Shown: piece after piece, positions 1 to 6,644 of the stretch
How the letters are laid out: each line of letters begins with the position of its first letter
Numbering within the stretch: position 1 is the first letter of the stretch
Source: Alistipes sp. CAG:514
GTDB taxonomy: Bacteria; Bacteroidota; Bacteroidia; Bacteroidales; UBA932
Reading direction: 5' to 3'
DNA: 20,792 bases
Assembly (NCBI GenBank): GCA_000431015.1
Contig: HF986011.1
Coordinates: 1-20,792 of the forward strand
Notes under the pieces: generated by a model
Told to the model about the DNA's origin: nothing
Database searches by the model: none
Seen by the model: only the letters and a program-made list of their open reading frames with translations
Made by a program: the position numbers and the translations under genes

Positions 1-2
1 GG

Positions 3-182
3 AAGAGCGTGTCGGATCTTTGCGACCCGCTGAACAACTCCATCAACGAGAAGGTGTCCAAGGTCAAGAAAGCGTTCAAGGATGTGGTGAATGAGCATAC
101 CGCAAAATTCTACTACATAGACGGGAAAAAAGGAACGGCCAAGAGGATCGCCCTTGACCGTAGCCTTGTACTTTGGGGGTGA
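3..182 (+). CDS. C-terminal end of an unrecognised protein (partial)
   Basis: The frame is open from the window edge to a TGA at 180-182 and gives 59 residues; the start lies outside the window. The sequence is rich in Lys and Asn, with an amphipathic stretch (INEKVSKVKKAF) followed by YYIDGKKGTAKRIALD. That layout, a helix, then a short beta hairpin, then a basic end, is reminiscent of the C-terminal half of a winged-helix DNA-binding domain, but this is an impression only. The gene converges on the VWA gene, with about 46 bases between the two stops. No terminator with a T-run is visible between them. I do not recognise the family. Confidence 0.6.
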   Translation, partial: KSVSDLCDPLNNSINEKVSKVKKAFKDVVNEHTAKFYYIDGKKGTAKRIALDRSLVLWG

Positions 183-228
183 TGGTTAGTCTGATGAGCG
201 AAGGGTCACTTTGACAGGCTCTGTGATC

Positions 229-909
229 CTACTTTCCTTCCTCACCGGCATCCTCATCAGACGAGCCTGAAAAGAAGTCGGCGACATCGGCAAGAATGGA
301 TTTACCGAGATGCATCCTTTTTGCGAATTTAGCCTGAGACTCATTGAATACCATCGACATATACACCATTCCCTCCGGCGTGGCATCATAGTTCATCGCA
401 TTCTGGATGTTCAGATCCCTCGCCACCTCAACGGCATCCTGGTTAGCCCCGATGTAGGCGAACGTCCAGCCCTTCTTCCTCTGCATCTCGACAAGATTCT
501 TGACGGCCCTTCCTGAATATTCTTGGGAGGAGTTCTCCATCCCGTCCGTGATGATGGTCACCAGAACTCCATCGCCAACCTCCACCTTGCGGTCAAGTTC
601 CGATATGGCCTTCCCCATCGCATCGTAGAGCGGAGTGCAGCCGCCCGGCCGGTAATCCTTCTTCGTCAGATCGGCCACTTCCCCCACCGGCACACAGTCC
701 CTGCGGGTCTTCACGCCACTCATACCTTCCCCCTCGAACGTCACGATGGACACGAAGTGCCTCTGCTCCGGGTACTTCTCTTGGTTCTGCCTGATGCCGT
801 TGATCACCTCGTTGATCCCGCTGAGCGCCTGATTGTAGATCGAGCTCATCGAACCGCTCTCATCCAGAACGATGAGGTTGTAGATCTTCATTGTCTTGTT
901 CTCTTCCAT
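229..909 (-). CDS. VWA (von Willebrand factor A) domain protein with intact MIDAS
   Basis: A 226-residue protein that is almost entirely one VWA domain. The metal-ion-dependent adhesion site is complete: DESGSM near residue 15 (DxSxS), the Thr of CTPLYDA, and the Asp of ITDGMEN. There is no signal peptide or membrane segment, so it should be cytosolic. The C-terminal tail is acidic and Ser-rich (SGSSDEDAGEEGK). I placed the start at ATG 909 (MEENKT). The frame stays open upstream to 1029, but that extension runs through the promoter (-7 box at 959-966) and does not look like protein. Cytosolic VWA proteins often work as partners of AAA+ ATPases, and the divergent neighbour is a AAA+ ATPase. 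A joint role is therefore plausible, though inferred. Confidence 0.88.
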   Translation of the reverse strand: MEENKTMKIYNLIVLDESGSMSSIYNQALSGINEVINGIRQNQEKYPEQRHFVSIVTFEGEGMSGVKTRRDCVPVGEVADLTKKDYRPGGCTPLYDAMGKAISELDRKVEVGDGVLVTIITDGMENSSQEYSGRAVKNLVEMQRKKGWTFAYIGANQDAVEVARDLNIQNAMNYDATPEGMVYMSMVFNESQAKFAKRMHLGKSILADVADFFSGSSDEDAGEEGK

Positions 910-958
910 AACTGTATATATTAAATTAGGTGAATTGTGTCCTACCTTGTTTCTGACG

Positions 959-966
959 CAAAGATA
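959..966 (-). promoter_or_regulatory. -7 promoter box of the VWA gene
   Basis: On the minus strand this reads TATCTTTG, a perfect match to the Bacteroidetes -7 consensus TAnnTTTG. It lies 50 bases before the ATG at 909 and gives a leader of roughly 40 nt. No convincing -33 element is visible. The dyad found 19 bp upstream of the other -7 boxes in this block is absent here. Confidence 0.6.
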
Positions 967-993
967 GCGGCGCTTCCTCGCATCACCGTAACG

Positions 994-1010
994 TCTGCAA
1001 GGCTTGCAGA
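994..1010. promoter_or_regulatory. Perfect 17-bp palindrome in the VWA/AAA+ divergent region
   Basis: TCTGCAAG-G-CTTGCAGA: two 8-base arms around one base, with no mismatch. It is centred at 1002, 36 bp upstream of the VWA -7 box, and lies between the two divergent genes. Its CTGC/GCAG core resembles the half-sites of the nearby 19-bp-spaced operators, but the spacing differs (N7 rather than N9). It is operator-like; the binding protein is unknown. Confidence 0.45.
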
Positions 1011-1065
1011 ATCCGGGCGTATTTGGCAATAATTTACTAATCAGAGCTTTAGCTATTCATCTTCA

Positions 1066-1083
1066 GTCGGCTTGCACTAAAGA
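1066..1083 (-). repeat. 18-base dispersed repeat, copy 1 (inverted relative to copy 2)
   Basis: On the minus strand this reads TCTTTAGTGCAAGCCGAC. It matches 4839-4856 on the plus strand with one mismatch (G against A). Both copies lie about 58-64 bp upstream of a dyad operator, one before the AAA+ gene and one before the W-repeat gene. Confidence 0.4.
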
Positions 1084-1121
1084 CAAAAGGCTAAAAGACC
1101 GAATATCAACGCGACGCGCTT

Positions 1122-1158
1122 CACTGCCATATTTTTGCATCAACGAAGAATATCTTGC
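1122..1158 (+). promoter_or_regulatory. Operator/promoter of the AAA+ ATPase gene (regulon 1 site A)
   Basis: The dyad CACTGC-N9-GCATCA spans 1122-1142 and is centred at 1132. TATCTTGC begins 19 bp downstream at 1151, a weak match to the -7 consensus in the position occupied by the -7 boxes of sites B, C and D. An alternative and better -7 match, TATTTTTG at 1130-1137, overlaps the dyad itself, so the exact transcription start is uncertain. In either case the leader to the ATG at 1183 is short. Confidence 0.55.
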
Positions 1159-1182
1159 ACCGTGAAAAGATGTTCAAGGAAT

Positions 1183-2880
1183 ATGGAAACAGGTGGAATA
1201 AAGGGAAATGACTCTCGGAAGACTCTGCTGGAATGCCTGAGCTCGATTGTGGTGAAGACCGCGACCGGAGCCGAGGACGAAAAGAAGTTCAATCCGAGCG
1301 TCTATGAGGATGCGAAGGAAGACATCTCGGAGGCAGGAGCGGTACTCGGGACGACGGAGAGAGAGACGGTCGTCTTCGCCAATATCCTGGAGCAAAGTTG
1401 CAATCGTCATCTCGGGATGGACGATGTGGCCAAAGAGATGGGAATCACTTACATCAAGTCCATGACCTACGAGGCCGAACTAAGCTCTCTGGAAAGGAAG
1501 AAGCTGATAAGAAGAAACGAAGACGAGGAGATACTGGTCCCCACCTTCGTCAAGTCGGCACTCGCGCAGAACAAACCCTACGAGAAAGAGGACTATTCCG
1601 GACTGGACACAGCCGGGGTTCTTGAGCGTTTCAGGAGAATGTTCAAGATGCGGCAGAAGGATGAGATCAGCGAGAACGACCTCATGAGCGAGTTGGACAC
1701 ACTGATGACAGCCGATACGCAAAGTCAGTTTGTCCTCGAATGCCGTGACTTGGGATTCCGTGGAGAAAGCGGGGAAATGAAATACTGCGACAGGCTCCTG
1801 TTCTACTCACTGGTCTATTTCTTCATCTTCGACAATGATGACAATGTGGGATGGAGCGACTTCGATGGCATTTTTGAATACGCATACTGGAACCTACGCA
1901 GGATGAAAAACATGTTCAAGGAAAGGAAACTGAAAGTCGTCACTGAAGGAGTGATCGAGCCGGTCAACGAAGACGGAATCAGAAGTCCGGAATATTTCCA
2001 CATCAGCAACAAGGTCAAGGATGTCATATTCGCCGAGCTCGGAGGAAGCGGGGCCGACAAGGAATCGAACGGGATGAACACAATCAGACACAACGAGATA
2101 GTGGCCAAGGATCTGTTCTACAACAAGGAGAACGGCGCTCAGGTCTCAAGGCTCAGGAGCCTGCTTGAACAGGAGAGTTACAGCAAAACCTGCGAGAGGC
2201 TTAAAGACAGGGGGCTTAGAAGCGGTTTCACATGTTTGTTCTACGGAAGTCCGGGAACAGGGAAAACCGAGACCGTCTATCAGTTGGCAAGGCAGACTGG
2301 CCGGGACATCATCCTCGTGAACGTTCCTGACATAAAAAGCTGCTGGGTCGGCGAGTCGGAGAAGAACATCAAAGGCTTGTTCGACCAGTACCGTAAGAAG
2401 GTAGCGAAGTCCACCGTGGCTCCTATTCTGCTTTTCAACGAGGCGGACGCCATCTTCGGAATCCGCCAGGAGGGCGCGACACGGGCGGTTGACAAGATGG
2501 AGAACAGCATCCAGAACATCATCCTTCAGGAAATGGAGAAACTGGACGGAATCCTGATCGCGACCACCAACCTCACAACCAATCTGGACAATGCTTTCGA
2601 GAGGAGATTCCTTTACAAGATCCGGTTCGACAGGCCGGACGAGAAGGTCAAGGAACAAATCTGGGCTTCGATGCTGCCAACCCTCAGCGAAGAGGATGCG
2701 CGGGAACTGGCTCACGGTTTCGACTTTAGTGGAGGCCAGATCGAGAACATAGTGCGCAAGAAGGAGATCAAGTTCATCATAGACGGGGTCGATGCCGGCA
2801 TGGAAGAGATCCGGGGATATTGCCGCGAGGAGATGATCGAGGATGCCGGCTCAGGAAGGAAGAAAATCGGATTCCGATAG
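1183..2880 (+). CDS. AAA+ ATPase with Asn in place of the Walker B Asp
   Basis: A 565-residue cytosolic protein. The N-terminal ~330 residues are helical and not recognised. A single C-terminal AAA+ module follows: Walker A GSPGTGKT (about 355-362), a Walker B-like segment ILLFNEAD (about 415-422), sensor-1 ATTN, and an Arg-finger region AFERRF. The usual Walker B Asp is Asn (N419), while the catalytic-base Glu follows it. As I recall, FNEAD occurs in a known subset of bacterial AAA+ proteins, so this may be native to the family rather than a lesion. I chose ATG 1183 (METGG); the frame extends to a TTG at 1135, but that lies in the promoter. The divergent VWA gene suggests an AAA+/VWA chaperone-like pair. 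Remodelling of an unknown target is inferred. Confidence 0.88.
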   Translation: METGGIKGNDSRKTLLECLSSIVVKTATGAEDEKKFNPSVYEDAKEDISEAGAVLGTTERETVVFANILEQSCNRHLGMDDVAKEMGITYIKSMTYEAELSSLERKKLIRRNEDEEILVPTFVKSALAQNKPYEKEDYSGLDTAGVLERFRRMFKMRQKDEISENDLMSELDTLMTADTQSQFVLECRDLGFRGESGEMKYCDRLLFYSLVYFFIFDNDDNVGWSDFDGIFEYAYWNLRRMKNMFKERKLKVVTEGVIEPVNEDGIRSPEYFHISNKVKDVIFAELGGSGADKESNGMNTIRHNEIVAKDLFYNKENGAQVSRLRSLLEQESYSKTCERLKDRGLRSGFTCLFYGSPGTGKTETVYQLARQTGRDIILVNVPDIKSCWVGESEKNIKGLFDQYRKKVAKSTVAPILLFNEADAIFGIRQEGATRAVDKMENSIQNIILQEMEKLDGILIATTNLTTNLDNAFERRFLYKIRFDRPDEKVKEQIWASMLPTLSEEDARELAHGFDFSGGQIENIVRKKEIKFIIDGVDAGMEEIRGYCREEMIEDAGSGRKKIGFR

Positions 2881-2941
2881 CGCGCCAAGAATCTCTTAAA
2901 CAAAAAACTCCAAGGATCCGGAATCGAAGCACATCGACTTT

Positions 2942-2978
2942 CGCTGCCATATTTTTTCAGCCAAATATATTATATTTG
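2942..2978 (+). promoter_or_regulatory. Operator/promoter of WYL-1 (regulon 1 site B)
   Basis: The dyad CGCTGC-N9-TCAGCC spans 2942-2962 and is centred at 2952; GCTG and CAGC at 2943-2946 and 2958-2961 form its arms. A perfect -7 box, TATATTTG at 2971-2978, begins 19 bp from the centre. The left half and AT-rich middle are nearly identical to site A (CTGCCATATTTTT). This position in front of a WYL gene would suit autoregulation. Confidence 0.65.
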
Positions 2979-3066
2979 CATCTGGCAAACCTTGGAATAA
3001 CGACTCGCGTGAACTTTGACAAAAGCGACATGGTTGTCATGACAGACTTCAAAATATTCATGGATA

Positions 3067-3966
3067 ATGGCAAAGAATTTTTTCAAGAGATACATCTGGC
3101 TGGTTGATCTGATCAACCGCAGGAAGTATGTGTCTTTCAAGGAGATCAGCGAGGCATGGATGCGCAGTCCGCTGAACGAGACAGGAGACCCTCTGTCGGA
3201 GAGAACCTTCTTCAACCACAAGGACGCCATCGCCGGGATGTTCGGGATAGAGATTCTAAACGACAGGAGTCTCGGATTCTACATCGGGCGTTCGGATGTC
3301 GGAAGCGACGAGACAAGCGACTGGATGCTGCACACACTGTGTCTGAACAATGTGCTGCACGAGAACGCGGACATGAAGGACCGGATACTCATGGAGAAGG
3401 TCCCGTCAAGCGAGAGATTCCTTACGGACATCATCAGCGCGATGCGTGACTTCAGGGTGATAAGTCTCTGCTACCAGGGTTTCCGGCATCCGGAACCGTT
3501 CTGCTTCAACGTCCGGCCATATTGCGTCAAGTATTTCAAGCAGAGGTGGTACCTGCTCGGCGACAGCGACTTGGGGCTGCGGATATATTCATTGGACCGC
3601 TTCGTGGACATGGAAGAGCTGGAGGAACATTTTGAGATTCCGAAGGGTTTCGACGCGGAGGAATATTTCGGGAACTACTTCGGTGTCATCATCGGGGAGG
3701 AGCCGGAGGACGTGAAGATACGTGTCGTGCCGGACCAGGTAAAGTATTTCCGGACGCTGCCTATGCATGGGTCTCAGAGGGAGACGGTGCAGGAGGACGG
3801 AAGTTCGGTTTTCAGCTACCACATCGCCCCGACCTTAGACTTCGTGCAGGAGATCCTCTCTCATGGAGCGGATGTGGAGGTGCTCGAACCGGCCGAGTTA
3901 CGCGAAAGTGTCGCTGACATCATCGCAGGAATGGCATCGCGTTATGGGCTTCCCGTTTCCCGATGA
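3067..3966 (+). CDS. WYL-domain transcriptional regulator (WYL-1)
   Basis: A 299-residue protein. An N-terminal winged-helix-like region (about 1-75, with SERTFFNHKDAI as the likely recognition area) is followed by a WYL domain (about 120-185, with QRWYLLG at 159-165 and RIYSLDRF at 172-179) and a C-terminal WCX-like extension. WYL regulators bind DNA as dimers, sense a nucleic-acid or nucleotide ligand through the WYL fold, and commonly repress stress and defence genes. ATG 3067 fits the promoter at 2971. The exonuclease gene follows after 103 bases with no clear promoter of its own, so the two may be co-transcribed. Because the same dyad precedes four promoters here, including its own, this protein is the likely regulator of regulon 1 (inference). 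Confidence 0.9.
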   Translation: MAKNFFKRYIWLVDLINRRKYVSFKEISEAWMRSPLNETGDPLSERTFFNHKDAIAGMFGIEILNDRSLGFYIGRSDVGSDETSDWMLHTLCLNNVLHENADMKDRILMEKVPSSERFLTDIISAMRDFRVISLCYQGFRHPEPFCFNVRPYCVKYFKQRWYLLGDSDLGLRIYSLDRFVDMEELEEHFEIPKGFDAEEYFGNYFGVIIGEEPEDVKIRVVPDQVKYFRTLPMHGSQRETVQEDGSSVFSYHIAPTLDFVQEILSHGADVEVLEPAELRESVADIIAGMASRYGLPVSR

Positions 3967-3999
3967 ATCAGCCTGAATAAAAGTTACAAGGACCTCGCT

Positions 4000-4039
4000 C
4001 TATGGGATTTCCATTGCGGATAGCGATGGGCTTCCATAG
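4000..4039 (+). promoter_or_regulatory. Two-tier stem-loop between WYL-1 and the exonuclease gene
   Basis: The outer stem is CTATGG (4000-4005) with CCATAG (4034-4039). The inner stem is CCATTGC (4011-4017) with GCGATGG (4023-4029), including one G-U pair, around a GGATA loop. Internal loops GATTT and GCTT separate the two tiers. No T-run follows, so it does not look like an intrinsic terminator. It ends 30 bases before the exonuclease ATG and could act in the leader or as a processing site. Confidence 0.4.
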
Positions 4040-4069
4040 ATTGACGAAGATGATGAGAAAATAATCGCT

Positions 4070-4564
4070 ATGACAGATTTCGCCGCTATTGATTTCGAGA
4101 CGGCCAACGAGTGCCCGAGCAGTGTCTGCTCGGTGGGGGTCGTGGTGGTGCGAGAAGGTGAGATCGTGGACAGTTTCTACAGCTTGATCCACCCCGAGCC
4201 TGAATATTACAAATGGTTCTGCCGGCAGGTTCACGGCCTCGGGCCGGACGACACTGACGACGCGCCGGTGTTCCCTTTCGTCTGGGAAAAGATCGAACCC
4301 TTGATCGAGGGACTGCCTCTTGTGGCTCACAACAGCCGTTTTGACGAGGGCTGTCTTAAGAGTGTATTCAAGGTCTATCAGATGGATTATCCTGACTATG
4401 AATTTTTCGACACCCTTGCGGCCTCACGGCGACATTTCGGTTGCGCCCTGCCCAACCACCAGCTCCAGACCGTCGCCGCTGCCTGCGGGTACGACCTCAC
4501 GAATCACCATCACGCTCTGTCCGATGCCGAGGCCTGCGCCGCGATCGCGATGAAAATATTGTAG
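4070..4564 (+). CDS. DEDDh-type 3'-5' exonuclease (DnaQ-like)
   Basis: A 164-residue single-domain exonuclease of the RNase T/DnaQ superfamily. All acidic sites are present: D8 and E10 in IDFETA (ExoI), D92 in HNSRFDEG (ExoII), and H147 and D152 in the HHALSDAEA segment (ExoIII, DEDDh type). The family removes nucleotides from 3' ends by two-metal catalysis. The size matches stand-alone DnaQ-like exonucleases rather than a polymerase proofreading subunit with extra domains. It lies 103 bases downstream of WYL-1 on the same strand, and the gap holds a stem-loop. It is probably in the WYL-1 transcript. Its substrate, DNA or RNA, cannot be read from the sequence. Confidence 0.88.
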   Translation: MTDFAAIDFETANECPSSVCSVGVVVVREGEIVDSFYSLIHPEPEYYKWFCRQVHGLGPDDTDDAPVFPFVWEKIEPLIEGLPLVAHNSRFDEGCLKSVFKVYQMDYPDYEFFDTLAASRRHFGCALPNHQLQTVAAACGYDLTNHHHALSDAEACAAIAMKIL

Positions 4565-4838
4565 CGACCTCTGGTTGACACCAAGGCTGCCTCTTGTCAC
4601 ATCATGCGAGGAACAGGCATGTTCACCCTGCAGACAGCCCCATTAGTCTCCACAGCCAGACTTGTTGAAGGATTGTAAAGCACAACTATATGAATATCAA
4701 TCATCAAGCCTTTTGCCTTTAGGATGATTCAGCTAAAGGGGATACGCTAACATATTCATTGATAAGCATTTGTCAGCCACTCGCTCTGTATCAGCCGGTG
4801 GGTGGCAATATATTGACTTACAATAATCTGATGTGGTC
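4565..4838. other. Non-coding stretch upstream of the W-repeat gene
   Basis: No convincing gene on either strand. It holds one clean inverted repeat, CCTTTAG (4716-4722) with CTAAAGG (4733-4739) around a 10-base loop, and a weaker long-range pair GCCAC (4776-4780) with GTGGC (4802-4806). Neither is followed by a T-run. The regulatory elements of the W-repeat gene start just downstream, at 4839. Confidence 0.5.
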
Positions 4839-4856
4839 TCTTTAGTGCAAACCGAC
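4839..4856 (+). repeat. 18-base dispersed repeat, copy 2
   Basis: TCTTTAGTGCAAACCGAC, matching 1066-1083 on the minus strand with one mismatch. It lies about 64 bp upstream of the operator centre at 4911. Confidence 0.4.
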
Positions 4857-4886
4857 CTAAGGGAAAGCGTTAGGACATTCATAGAT

Positions 4887-4899
4887 AGCGAATTTCGCT
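4887..4899. promoter_or_regulatory. Perfect 13-bp palindrome next to operator C
   Basis: AGCGAA-T-TTCGCT, with perfect 6-base arms. It ends one base before the regulon 1 dyad at 4901. It could be a second binding site on the W-repeat promoter; no equally good copy was seen at the sister promoters. Confidence 0.4.
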
Positions 4900-4900
4900 C

Positions 4901-4937
4901 CACTGCCGTGTTTTAGCACCAAAAAGATGTTACTTTG
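4901..4937 (+). promoter_or_regulatory. Operator/promoter of the W-repeat gene (regulon 1 site C)
   Basis: The dyad CACTGC-N9-GCACCA spans 4901-4921 and is centred at 4911. The -7 box is TTACTTTG at 4930-4937, one mismatch from TAnnTTTG, and begins 19 bp from the centre as in sites B and D. The leader to ATG 4959 is short. Confidence 0.6.
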
Positions 4938-4958
4938 CATCAACAAAACAAAACGAGT

Positions 4959-5477
4959 ATGGAAAAGATCAATTTATGCGAGGGCGTAGTCGCCCAGATG
5001 ATGGACACAGAGGCGTGGGGCAATGTTTCAGGGGACTTCCCGTTCAGCGAGGCACAGCTGGAGAAGTACGCAGACAAGCTCGACTGGAAGGAAGTTTCAG
5101 GCAACACCAACATTTTCTGGAGCGTCCAGATGTTGGAGAAGTTCAAGAGAAGAATCGACTGGACGGCCCTGTCCCGCTGCCTGCAGGAGGAGAACGTTTC
5201 GGCTGAGCTGCTGGGAAAGTTCAAGGACAACTGGAACTGGGAGGAGCTCTCTGACAACAACTGCCTCACTCCTGAGCTCATCGACCAGTTCGCTGACTAC
5301 ATCAACTGGAAGGCTCTGATCAACAACTGGAGTTGCTGCGAGAAACTGGCGACCGAAGAGTTCATCCGGAAATATTCCGACAGGATCCCGGCCTGCGACT
5401 TCAAGGACTCGAGACTCTGGAGAGAAATGGTCGAGAAGAAGGAGAAAGAGATCAAGAAGCTGATCTGCCTGCGTTAA
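4959..5477 (+). CDS. Tryptophan-repeat protein of unknown function
   Basis: A 172-residue cytosolic protein made of irregular repeats of about 24-28 residues. Each has the form (L)xKY/FxDxxDW-K/T-xLS: KYADKLDWKEVS, KFKRRIDWTALS, KFKDNWNWEELS, QFADYINWKALI. It ends in a basic helix (EMVEKKEKEIKKLI). Similar W-containing repeats occur in hypothetical proteins of Bacteroidetes; I know of no assigned function and would expect a helical binding scaffold. I chose ATG 4959 (MEKINL) because the longer frame from 4935 starts inside the -7 box. It shares the regulon 1 dyad with the AAA+, WYL-1 and phosphoesterase promoters. A strong terminator follows directly, so it appears to be transcribed alone. 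Confidence 0.75.
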   Translation: MEKINLCEGVVAQMMDTEAWGNVSGDFPFSEAQLEKYADKLDWKEVSGNTNIFWSVQMLEKFKRRIDWTALSRCLQEENVSAELLGKFKDNWNWEELSDNNCLTPELIDQFADYINWKALINNWSCCEKLATEEFIRKYSDRIPACDFKDSRLWREMVEKKEKEIKKLICLR

Positions 5478-5500
5478 AAACGCATTCTACAGAACGACAA

Positions 5501-5537
5501 CAGCGAGGTAGGGACATCCGCCTCGCTGCTGTTTTTA
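5501..5537 (+). terminator. Rho-independent terminator of the W-repeat gene
   Basis: The stem CAGCGAGG (5501-5508) pairs with CCTCGCTG (5521-5528) around a 12-base loop and is followed by CTGTTTTTAT. It lies 24 bases after the stop codon. On the minus strand there is no matching T-run, so it serves the plus strand. Confidence 0.8.
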
Positions 5538-5560
5538 TGAATATTCCAAGATCGGCAAGA

Positions 5561-6580
5561 TCAGGCTTTCGGGGCAGAATCCGGTTCCGGGAGAGTATAT
5601 GGAGTCTTCTTGCAACTTTGTGACTCCACGTAGGTCGTCAGGCGGTTGATTTCCTCGGGGCTGATGTACGAGCCTTGGATGCGCTCGGTCTCTGTGTCGA
5701 TCTTGAAAATCATATCTCCTCCTCCGGCAAGGTTCTCCGCTCCCGGAGAGTCAAGGATTACTCTGGAGTCGGTTCTGGTTATGGTTCTGACAGCGATTCT
5801 GGTCGGGAAGGTTGCCTTGATAGAATCCGTTATGACTTTCTTGGATGGTCGCTGGGTGGCAAGGATGATGTGGATGCCGACGGCTCTGCCCTTCTGCGCC
5901 AAGCGGATGATGGACTCTGTGATTTCACGTGAAATATATCTGGACTCCTCTTCACGGCCTGCAGGAATGGTAAGGTCGGCATATTCATCAATGATGGTGA
6001 CGATGTAAGGCCAACGTTCTTGAGGAGTGGATGCTTGCTTATTGTATTCCACGATGTTGCTGATGCTGCCTACGCTGAGGTGCGAATAGCGGGCTTCCAT
6101 TTCCTCACAGAGTGCCTCAAGGGTTTTGCCTGCCTGATCCTTCGTCTGCACGATAGGATTCTCACCGGACAAGGTGGCCAGATAATGTCCGCCAAGACGG
6201 CTGTAGGCTGAAAACTCGCAGCCCTTTGGATCGATGAACACGAACTTCAGTTCTTCCGGGCGCTTTGAATATAGTAGCGAGGCGACTACGGCATTGATCG
6301 CCACCGTCTTACCCTGCTTTGTGGCTCCTGCGATGAGCAGTTGAGGAGCCTTGGCCAAATCAAAGACCTTGACTTTGTTCCCGAAAGTCCGCCCGATAGC
6401 CACCGGCAGTTCCGCCTTGCAGTTTCGGAACGCATCATCACCGAGGACCGAACGCATACGCACCACCGCTCGGCGGCCATTGGCGATCTTACCTTCCGAC
6501 ACTTTGTCTTCGGGAATATATTCATCAAGCAAATCCAAAGGGGGCAGCTGGTAGTCAGCAAAAGTGTTTTCTTTTTCCAT
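5561..6580 (-). CDS. Soluble FtsK/SpoIIIE-family DNA translocase
   Basis: A 339-residue protein containing only the FtsK/SpoIIIE RecA-like motor. Walker A is GATKQGKT (about 85-92), followed by FVFIDPKGCEFSAYS and Walker B IVTIIDEYADL (D198, E199). ILATQRPS and the C-terminal GGGDMIF region complete the fold. Full-length FtsK has four N-terminal membrane helices and a C-terminal gamma winged helix; neither is present, so this is not the chromosomal divisome FtsK. Compact FtsK motors of this kind occur in mobile elements and accessory loci. I chose ATG 6580 (MEKENTF); the frame upstream to 6643 does not look like FtsK. It lies 64 bases after the phosphoesterase stop on the same strand and is probably the last gene of that operon. 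Confidence 0.9.
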   Translation of the reverse strand: MEKENTFADYQLPPLDLLDEYIPEDKVSEGKIANGRRAVVRMRSVLGDDAFRNCKAELPVAIGRTFGNKVKVFDLAKAPQLLIAGATKQGKTVAINAVVASLLYSKRPEELKFVFIDPKGCEFSAYSRLGGHYLATLSGENPIVQTKDQAGKTLEALCEEMEARYSHLSVGSISNIVEYNKQASTPQERWPYIVTIIDEYADLTIPAGREEESRYISREITESIIRLAQKGRAVGIHIILATQRPSKKVITDSIKATFPTRIAVRTITRTDSRVILDSPGAENLAGGGDMIFKIDTETERIQGSYISPEEINRLTTYVESQSCKKTPYTLPEPDSAPKA

Positions 6581-6644
6581 ATTATTAAATATTAACATAT
6601 TACAAGCAAATAATCCTAAATGGCACCGCCGTTCACGGGCCACC

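Noticed and set aside
910..1029. N-terminal extension of the VWA protein up to 1029
   Set aside because: It passes through the promoter at 959-966 and the palindrome at 994-1010, and it has no VWA similarity.
1135..1182. Upstream extension of the AAA+ ATPase frame to a TTG at 1135
   Set aside because: It overlaps the promoter/operator region, and the Cys/Arg-rich peptide does not look like part of the protein.
2146..2715. 189-residue minus-strand frame opposite the AAA+ gene
   Set aside because: It is antisense to the well-supported Walker A and Walker B region and has no protein features of its own; a shadow frame.
6581..6644. Separate promoter with regulon 1 operator for FtsK
   Set aside because: The best -7-like string (ATTATTTG) misses the consensus TA, and the expected operator position lacks CRCTGC half-sites; read-through from the phosphoesterase gene is simpler.
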